From: Leptodontidium sp. MPI-SDFR-AT-0119
Lineage: Eukaryota > Ascomycota > Leotiomycetes > Helotiales > Leptodontidiaceae
Assembly: GCA_020726505.1 (NCBI GenBank)
Contig: JAHLEZ010000021.1
Coordinates: 434,001 to 498,000 of the forward strand
Reading direction: 5' to 3'
DNA length: 64,000 nucleotides
Shown here: positions 56,753 through 64,000 of the stretch, piece after piece
Position numbering within the stretch: the stretch's first letter is position 1
Layout: the number at the start of each line of letters is the position of its first letter
Position numbers and translations under genes: made by a program
Notes under the pieces: model-generated
Database searches by the model: none
Told to the model about the DNA's origin: nothing
The model's input: only the letters and a program-made list of their open reading frames with translations

Positions 56753-58243
56753 ATGGCTACAGAACGAGATCCGAACCGGGTGTACTATCGAGCAGGTGGA
56801 TTTGAGCAGTCTCGTCCTATCTTGAAAGGAGTAGATGCTACAGAAACATTCGAGTTCATTCCGATTGTTGATGTCAACGATGTGTTTTCCCCGGATCTTG
56901 AAGTCCGGAAGAAACTGGCGGGCGAGATAGGACGAGCAGTCACAGAAGTGGGATTCTTTTATGCTATAAACCCGCCAGTCGATGTAAAGCTGATGGGTAT
57001 GGAGATCCGACGGCGGGGGTGTTAATAATCTGAAGTCTGACATTCCAGCAAGATGAATCTTTCGCTGTCATCAAGAAATTCTTCGATTTGCCTTTGGAGA
57101 TCAAGGTATGGAGATTTTCTGTTTACGTACCGATATTTCTAACTCCTCTCCCAGAAGAAGTACATATTCACGAACAGTCCATGCTTCAAAGGCTACATGC
57201 CTTCCAAGACTCAAGAGAAATCGGCTCCTGATCGGGATTCTTTCGCGGTTGGCTCCGACTTCTCTGACCCAGAGCAACAGTTCATCAAAGTTGCCCCTCC
57301 CGAATCTGTACCACTCAACCAGTGGCCTGACACGGAGCTACCTGAGTTCCGGAAGGTTTTCTACGAATACTGTAGGGTTATCACGCTGCCGAAATAGCAC
57401 TTACTGATGATGAATATTCTAGATCAACAATGCTATGCATTTGCAAAGGCACTCGTTCACTCCTTCGCACTGGCACTTGACTTGGAAGAAACTAGCTTCG
57501 ACGAGTTTTTCAATGCACCATTGACCGACGTGCTCATTCAACATTACTTTCCAGCCCCAGACAGAAAGGATCACGAGGAGATACTTTTTCCACACGCCGA
57601 TTTTAGTGGTAGGCGTTTTTCTATGTATCTCGCTCACTAGCTGACATCCAATCTAGCTTTTACTTTACTGTTGAATCAAAGTATGAGCCGAACCTGCCTG
57701 GGTTGTTGAGGATACTGATGCTACGTAGGAGATATCCCGGGACTCGAAGTCCTCAATGCGAATGGGATTTGGGTGCCAGCTCCACCGATTGAACATGCAT
57801 TCATCGTAAACACCGGAGCCTATTTTGAGTTCTTATCAAACTCCAAATTTCCATCTACCGTTCATCGAGTTCATACGAAGGTATAAAAGTTACAGCCGTT
57901 CGGAATCAAAGGAGCTAATCCCCTGCAGCTCGGAATTGAAAGATTTTCATTCCCCATCTTCTTCTCCCCGGAGTGAGTGTTCCTTAATTCCTCTCATGGT
58001 ACTAGATATTGACCATGTCTCAAAGCCCTGGGTCATTCATTCGTCCTCATCCTGCACTGGTGAAGGAGGGAGAGACATCCCAGCACACCCCCCCACCACA
58101 TCGGGAAGAGATACATCACTGGTCTTGCAAATAACGCACCAGATCACCCCTGGGTGAAGAAGCTGAAGGCTTCTGGAATCAAGGAGGAAGACTACAAGTG
58201 GGAACTTCTTTCACAGCCATTTCCTGAGCAGAATGGAGCTTAA
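56753..58243 (+). CDS. 2-oxoglutarate/Fe(II) dioxygenase (isopenicillin-N-synthase-like), one probable frameshift
   Basis: Eight exons (56753-56996, 57053-57105, 57155-57371, 57423-57608, 57657-57680, 57729-57880, 57929-57972, 58026-58243) encode about 378 residues if one base of the C7 run at 58088-58094 is dropped; with C6 the frame reaches HHIGKRYITGL...DYKWELLSQPFP. The N-terminal FIPIVDV block is the DIOX_N region. The iron site is HADFS (His, Asp, completed at the 57608/57657 splice) and the second His is in STVHRV; RFSF supplies the Arg that binds 2-oxoglutarate. Such enzymes hydroxylate, desaturate or ring-close small molecules. It lies 70 bp from a convergent acyl-CoA synthetase. A splice that skips the C7 run is an alternative explanation. 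Confidence 0.82.
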
Positions 58244-58312
58244 AAGGTGTATTGTTGTGGACGAGAATCCCAAGGAACATAAGCGCACCGCAACATTTTG
58301 ATATTAAAAATA

Positions 58313-60472
58313 CTACGTTTTCTTCTGCAGTCTGTTGATGCCGAGCTCTCGCAGTTTGTACTTTTCGATCTTGCCACTCGCTGTCAACGGCATTTTCTCT
58401 ACCCAAAGGACATATTTCGGGACCATCATCTTGCTCAGTCGTTCAAGAACCCATTGCTGAATATCTTCTCTACACAGTAACATGCCAGACTTTCCCACTC
58501 CTTTATGAGCCTCCTTGATGACATTCACTCCGTTTTCATTTCCTTCAGTTTGCACACCATCTTTCACAACAATAAATGCAGCTACTACCTCTCCGTACCG
58601 CTCATCCGGTAAACCTACAACGCTGGCATTGCCAACCAGTGGATGCTGGAGCAACATATTCTCAATCTCAGGCGGATAGATATTTTCACCTCCACGGATG
58701 ATAATATCCTTTATCCGCCCGGTAATGCGGATATAACCTTCCTCGTCCACCATTGCCTCATCTCCGGATCTCAGCCAGACTTTTTCATGTCCATTCTTAG
58801 ACTCCACAATCAACGCTTCCGATGTTCGCTTCTCATCCTCCCAATACCCCTTCATAACACAGTACCCTGAAATCAGCAACTCGCCCTTCTCCCCTCGACG
58901 AAGAGTCTTAGTGGGGTCGTCACGGGCGACAATTTTCAGCGAGGTGTGAGGCAGCATTTGGCCCACTGTGTCGAGTTTCAGACCGAGATTATCGCTGGGA
59001 AGAGTCATGCAGATTATGGGCGAGGACTCTGTAAGACCATAGCAGTTGGCTAGATCCGAGAGATTGAGTTTCTCGTGCAATGATTTGCGCAGGACAGAAG
59101 GGATAGGACTTCCACCGATGACACCAGTACGAAGGTGCGAGAATGTCTGAGGTTTGAGAAAGCTGGATTGGGCGTTAGTATCTTTCATGAATTTTTATGT
59201 GAGGCTGACCCTTGGGATAGCAGCTCAAGCTCCGCGATGAACATGGTAGGAACTCCATAGAGAGCTGTGGGTTTGTCGTTTTCTATTGAGCGCAGGACCG
59301 CTCTGGCATCAAATGCTTCAGATGGAAGTACAACGCAAGCCCCTGAGAAGTCAGACTTGGAATACTGGTTTGGATCTGAAGCTTACCATGGGTCATCGCT
59401 GCCAGCAAACCAAGCACAAGTCCGAAGCAGTGGTAGAGTGGTGGCGGGCAGCAGATAATGTCATTTTCCGTGAGTTGCATCCCACGACCCACAAGGAACG
59501 CATTGTTCAGAACATTTCTATGACTTAAGCAAGCTGCTTTGGGAGATGAAGTTGTCCCGGAAGTGAATTGAATGGTTGCAAGATCACTGTTCTTCAAGTC
59601 TTTTTGAGGCGGCAATGTACGGGTGGCATTATGGGAGATGAGTTGCTCATAATCTGCTGTGATACTGAACTTGGGTGTATCCGCTCCTTGAAAATGCTCA
59701 GTATGTGTACTGAATATCTCACAGGAAACTTACGTCCAGCAGAGTTATCAACCAGTAATACCTTCTGAATGGAAGCTCTTTTACTGCCTTCCCTCACCAC
59801 TTCTTCCAACAGTGAAGCAGTAGATTTTGGCTCCTTGTATGGTAGAGTGATCTCTGTACTCAGTACAAAGCAGGCTGCTTCAATATGTTCTAGGGCAGCG
59901 ATGACTTGATCAGCCGTATAAGCTGGGTTCAGAGGCACCACAATTGCCCCAATCTTAAAGCATCCATATGATATCTACAAGCAATGTCAGGAAACATTAC
60001 CACCTACACGCTCGTTGGCGGACACTTACGACAGCATACGGCACACAATTACCCAGGCTGATGGCAACCCTATCTCCATTTCTTATGCCGAGATCAAGGA
60101 GACCGAGAGCCAACGCATCACTTTCCCGATTGAGCTCAAGATATGACAGTTGGGAGGACGGCGTCTTGACCGCTGTCCTGGTAGCGAAGTCTCGGCATAC
60201 CGTTGCAAGTTTTCGGCTGATAGTCTCTTCTAACAAGGAGGGCTGTTTAGTGGCACCGGTCAACAATGATTCTGTTACTTTGGAGAGTCTTCACGCACTT
60301 CTTTGGGGCCAGACAGGATGGCCAGATCACGTTTTGCTACCCCACTTGGGCTCCAGTCCAGAAGAGGTGACATTCTGCGTCTCACACGCCGAACCAGGTC
60401 AATAATGGGCGAAATCCCACCACTCATGTATCCGATTGACGACCAGAACAGACCTTGGAGTGCCGAGTACAT
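58313..60472 (-). CDS. AMP-binding acyl/aryl-CoA synthetase (4CL-like)
   Basis: Seven exons (60472-60299, 60242-60030, 59974-59734, 59653-59387, 59342-59210, 59162-58313 with all joins in frame; exon count six by this split) encode up to 625 residues. Adenylation motifs appear in order: the P-loop FTSGTTSSPKA, CYGLTES, and GRIKDIIIRGGENIYP, followed by the C-terminal ASGKIEK lysine. The intron 60298-60243 removes an apparent frame break and yields GPKEPSLLEETISRK. The first Met (60472) adds about 33 residues to the usual length; the Met at 60373 may be the true start. It activates a carboxylic acid as an acyl- or aryl-CoA through an acyl-AMP. No PTS1 tail. With the nearby dioxygenase and O-acetyltransferase it could serve a small metabolite pathway. 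Confidence 0.88.
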
Positions 60473-61132
60473 TATGCGTGGTCTGATGAGGGATTAACGG
60501 CAAGCTTCGCCTTCGGGTTGACAAGCCAAAGATCAGTGTTTCTGAGACTTGTCACTCCCTATGTGGAACCTTGTATTATTCGCAGCTACAGAGTACAATC
60601 AAAGACTAGTTTGAGAATATGTAAGGCCTGCATCGGGTCTGACTGCCACCGAAGACCGAAAGTAAAGGACCGGGAAAGGCAGGTCAGGGAGTACAGGTAG
60701 CCGGCTACATGCTTTGTTGCCAAATACCGATAAGCTGCCCTTGAGGAAGTACACGAACCAGAGGATGAGAATCATGCGTGATAGCGTAATGATCTGCTAG
60801 TGGAGCCGAATCTCCCGCTGAATGCTTTTCGGGGAGGTTGACAGATTTCTACAGCAGCTAGAGACTTGGCATGCATGTCCAGTCGCGGCGCAACTTTATG
60901 TCAACCATACACTTGTGGCAACCAAGTAACACCTGCTTGATGTAGCTTAATGTGATGGGGTCCTGCAGTGTAACGAAAAAGGTAATCAACGTACCCTGTA
61001 GACTCAGTGGAGCAAGCCGAGGGGGAAACGTGCATTCGTATTCAGAAGCGAGAGTTGAATTTGTTCGGATGGAGGAGCCTGCAAATCGAAGTCGCGATCT
61101 GCTCAGGTTGCTGAAGGCATCATTTTGAAAAC
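60473..61132. other. intergenic, nothing recognised
   Basis: Divergent upstream region of the CoA synthetase and the YCII-like gene; no defined element. Confidence 0.4.
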
Positions 61133-61493
61133 ATGGCTTTTATCGTGCAACATCGCATTGCTACTCGGGTGATTCGCTGTGCAAGACGACATACGGCAGT
61201 CCCTTCTTTTACTACGAGAAGATACCTTCATGAATAGTAAGAGACCAGGCTTTATCGATATCTCCATGTACTAATTGAACTCTAACAGTCTGGTGATGGT
61301 TAATGATTCGAAAGAAATCAAGAATCTTGGTCCTCAAATCAAAGCCACCTTTGCAGGAGAAGTGCTGTCTGAAGAATCGTCAAGTCCGAGAAGCGTTTTC
61401 GCCTGCCGAGCTGCCAGCATTGAAGCTGTCGAAGCTGCATTATTGAAAAGTGTACAGATCCTCTTTTCGTTTATCTTTTGCTCCTGGCTATAG
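61133..61493 (+). CDS. YCII-like protein with mitochondrial-type leader, probably truncated
   Basis: Exon 1 (61133-61236) encodes an Arg-rich, acid-free leader (MAFIVQHRIATRVIRCARRH) that looks like a mitochondrial presequence. Exon 2 (from 61289) starts EYLVMVNDSKEI and continues to SVFACRAASIEAVEAALLKS, the first strand and last helix pattern of the YCII (dimeric alpha-beta barrel) family, but the middle is shortened and the usual catalytic-type His/Asp region is not evident. After LLKS the frame becomes hydrophobic and ends at 61493; a GT-AG intron 61453-61492 is possible and leads to VTEWRIREI. It is best read as a shortened or decaying copy. Function of the family is varied and small. 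Confidence 0.5.
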
Positions 61494-61731
61494 GTTACTG
61501 AATGGAGGATTAGGGAGATCATGACATGTCTGCAGTAAAGATTTTCCCACTCGAAACAGTTCATACGAGTATTCTAGAGAAGTCTTCCTCGTGATGCAGG
61601 AATAGAGTGGTGGAAGGATTTTGATTGCAGTTTGGTGCGTGAGGTACCGGATGGCATATGTATTTCTCAAGTATCGAGTGGAAAACAGTCCAGTTTGGTT
61701 GGAAAAAGTCGAGCTGACTTTACTCATTGAT

Positions 61732-63323
61732 TTAATGGCTGGGTACAACCTCTTCAAAGCCAGTTAGCAGTCGGGTCTCGAGGTACTTAGCCATGGCTTC
61801 AACCATGTCTTCCTCAATGCTACCCTTTTGCCATGTCAAAGTGATAGTCATTGGACCTCCTGCAATACTGATACAATTGCATCCAAAGACTGGACCAGTG
61901 ACTACTCATTGGATTAGTTTGTGACTTTGACGGATACTGGGTCAGGTTCGATTTTAAATCAGAGAATCCATGAAACCGTGGACTGACCTGATCCACATTG
62001 AGAAACCAGCATTTTCTCCAGCGTCAACGGAGCAACCTTGGAGTCTTGGGTGGGACCCAGCACTTTCAAGTTACCGAGATTCGATAATTCGTAAGTCAGT
62101 GGCCTCTTCTTTCCCAGTTGAGCTCGTGACTGTGAATACCAGTCCGAGACGCCAAACATCCCCGCCCATGCATTATTTTTGGGACATCTTGCCAATTCAG
62201 CTACCATATCTCTGCCAAAAGCCCGTCCAACTTCGACGATCAAATCCAATTCTTCGATGGATTTCTCTGGGCTGGAACGTATTCCTGAAACCAAATTTGC
62301 TGAAAACTCGTGCACAAGTGCTGATGCGTGATTGCATATCTCATCCTCCAAAACCTTGGAGATATGCCTCATGGAATAAGGCGTGACAGCAAGAAATTCA
62401 TGACCAGCTGGAACATATCTCGCTAGAAATGTAACAAGAAGCCCATGGATCAGTCCTGTCAGCGTGGTTTTGCGGCTTCTGGAGAACTTGACGGCTTTTC
62501 CAATCTCGTTCTGAGGTATCGTTATGAACCGAAGGCCGGATGTATAGTCCTCAATTGAGGAGAGAAACATGTTCGCTCCCGACCATACAGAAGTAGAGCC
62601 ATAATTGATTTCGTTTTTGTCATTTTCGTCTCTTAATTGAAGGTCAACAGCTTCTTCGAGGAGGATTGGGCAGCGAAGGTCACGAGGGACGTTGTAAGGC
62701 CAGACACAGTCTTTGGTTTCTGGATCATTGAAGAAGTGAAGTAGAGACCGATGGAAGTTGATGTGGCTCAGTCCGTCTGCAATGGCATGGTTCGCGAGGA
62801 ACGCGATGCTAACTTTCTGGACCTTTGGATTGCTACCAGAGTCCCATTGGCCTCCATGCTTGAAAACTACTGCTCTCCACGCTGGCTTGCGATGACCATC
62901 CAAAAGTATCCGCGCGTGTGACTTCTCAAGCAGATTCGTGATTGCTAAGTTATCATCAATCGAGGCCGGTTCTTCCGGGTTCTGACTATAGAACTCTGCG
63001 ATATCATCTCTGTGAATAGCTTGCAGCCTCAAGAATACAGCTTCTCTCTCAGACGTCTCATCCAAAATGCCATAGCAAAGAGAAGGATGAGCCTCGACAG
63101 TGTGGTATAGTGCTCGGTAGAAGATACTTTTGAACCACGAATCAGGATCTGAAAGGCCCTCAGTGGAAAAAGAGGTGACTGCAAGAGCGGAGGTGGTACG
63201 ATAGAATCCCAAAACGTTGCGAGCAGAATAGAAACGTCCCAAGACACCTAATACTATCAGTATGTTCGACGTTCAATGTGTAATGGCAACAATACCTAGA
63301 TTGACGATGTCACTTGACTCCAT
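61732..63323 (-). CDS. alcohol O-acetyltransferase (AATase/condensation-like fold)
   Basis: Exons 63323-63296, 63247-61988 and 61889-61732 encode 481 residues. The short first exon (MESSDIVNL) restores GVLGRFYSARNVLGFYRT, the usual start of this family. The acyltransferase motif HxxxD(G) is NHAIADG with His163 and Asp167 by this count. LTYELSNLGN late in the protein and the C-terminal FGCNCISIAGGPMTITLTW (after the last intron) complete the alcohol acetyltransferase pattern. The enzyme transfers an acetyl or acyl group from CoA to an alcohol. The acyl donor could come from the neighbouring CoA synthetase; this is inferred from proximity. Confidence 0.88.
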
Positions 63324-63570
63324 GTTTTCTTCTGCAACTTTCAATCCCCGGTCATGTGGTAGTAGTCTCTAGACAGGTACAGATCTCAAAACTCAGATTT
63401 CCACACTCGTCCCAGGCATTTGGAATGCTCAGCAAATGGCTGTCCGCATTTGCGAGAGACAACACCGCATTCGTATCCACAATTAGTCTCAATGTAACGT
63501 TGGATCCGGCCTAGATAAGCCTGCATTCATAACCCCAAAACAACGTTCAACAATATCATACAACAAGAAC
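63324..63570. promoter_or_regulatory. shared upstream region of two divergent genes
   Basis: A 247-bp divergent intergenic region between the acetyltransferase and the edge gene, compact enough for shared control. Confidence 0.35.
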
Positions 63571-64000
63571 ATGTTCCATCCAGAGTTGTCAATTCCAATG
63601 GTCCAATTAGGGAAGAGACTGCCCGCTTACGAAAAGGGGGTTGATTATGCGGCGCTAGCCGAGGATGCAGAAATTCCGACGGACCGCAACACTAGACTCG
63701 GGATTGGAATGTTATTTCAACGACGGAGTCAGCAAATACTGCATGCTAGAGCCGAAAAGGAAGGAGGGGTCAAATACAAAATCCTTCGGCAGTGGCCAAC
63801 TTCAAGTACACGTAAGTTTCCATTTCACGGTCGTCCGATACACCGCTTTGAGAAGGTGTTCATGAGTAAAGCAAAAGTGGGATGCAGACAGAAGGCAACG
63901 ATTGGCCGCCTCGGTAACCACAGCAGTTTGGGGTATCGAAGATACGGTGAATTGGAGGTTTTAGGACCAGGGTATTGTAGATATGACCGATTTTGTGTCC
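63571..64000 (+). CDS. unidentified gene, 3' end beyond the window
   Basis: From ATG 63571 one frame stays open to the window edge (143 codons). It reads MFHPELSIPMVQLGKRLPAY, then YAALAEDAEIPTDRNTRLG and FQRRSQQILHARAEKEGG. The first 82 codons look protein-like; later codons are more basic. A GTAAGT at 63816 may be a donor with an acceptor near 63889, so the stretch after about 63815 may be intronic. No family recognised. It begins in the short region shared with the acetyltransferase. Confidence 0.5.
   Translation, partial: MFHPELSIPMVQLGKRLPAYEKGVDYAALAEDAEIPTDRNTRLGIGMLFQRRSQQILHARAEKEGGVKYKILRQWPTSSTRKFPFHGRPIHRFEKVFMSKAKVGCRQKATIGRLGNHSSLGYRRYGELEVLGPGYCRYDRFCV

Noticed and set aside
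60243..60298. Apparent frameshift near the start of the CoA synthetase
   Set aside because: A 56-base intron joins GPKE to PSLLEETISRK cleanly, so no frameshift is needed.
1..64000. CRISPR arrays, phage, integrons, bacterial operons
   Set aside because: Spliced genes and fungal families throughout; no regularly spaced repeats with unique spacers.

Overview
The window is nuclear DNA from a filamentous ascomycete (Pezizomycotina). The evidence is short GT-AG introns of about 45-90 bases with CTRAY-type branch points, a Zn2Cys6 regulator, LysM and cell-wall glycoproteins, fungus-only protein families, and TA-rich decayed transposons of the kind left by repeat-induced point mutation (RIP). I cannot place it below class level from sequence alone. 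No tRNA, rRNA, CRISPR array or prokaryotic signal was found. Exon borders below were derived by hand from splice signals and frame continuity; function calls rest on motifs and remembered family features, not on searches.

0-12 kb: the 3' end of a four-domain LysM protein (+), a conserved fungal protein (-), two small gene relics, an isocitrate lyase/PEP mutase family enzyme (-), an ACS-type major facilitator transporter (+) and a six-exon Zn2Cys6 transcription factor (-). 12-14.6 kb: a transposon patch, with a 533-bp non-autonomous hAT element carrying a perfect 8-bp target duplication, a decayed hAT transposase inside a larger inverted repeat, and a gene fragment. 15-23.3 kb: a disordered hypothetical protein, a CorA-like membrane protein (one frameshift), an 847-residue von Willebrand A-like protein, and two cytochrome P450 relics.

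24-45 kb: a Crh-type GH16 cell-wall transglycosylase, a wrecked hybrid histidine kinase, a small membrane-tail protein, a possible metabolic group (short-chain dehydrogenase / IlvD-Edd dehydratase divergently arranged, then a FAD monooxygenase), a large fungal-specific protein, a Bim1/X325-like copper protein, an alpha/beta hydrolase, and a tiny four-exon basic protein with a histone-H3-like tail. 45.4-49.7 kb is a gene-poor stretch ahead of a GPI cell-wall protein of CCG-6 type.

50.7-64 kb: an inverted-repeat element, an unresolved multi-exon locus, then a tight group: 2-oxoglutarate/Fe(II) dioxygenase, acyl-CoA synthetase, YCII-like remnant, alcohol O-acetyltransferase and the start of another gene at the window edge. 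The dioxygenase, ligase and acetyltransferase form the most plausible undescribed small biosynthetic locus here.

A recurring oddity is that four genes otherwise read cleanly but are each broken by single-base length changes, three of them in homopolymer runs, in a window that also has C/G runs of 13-24. This could be real decay or an assembly problem and affects how the models should be trusted.
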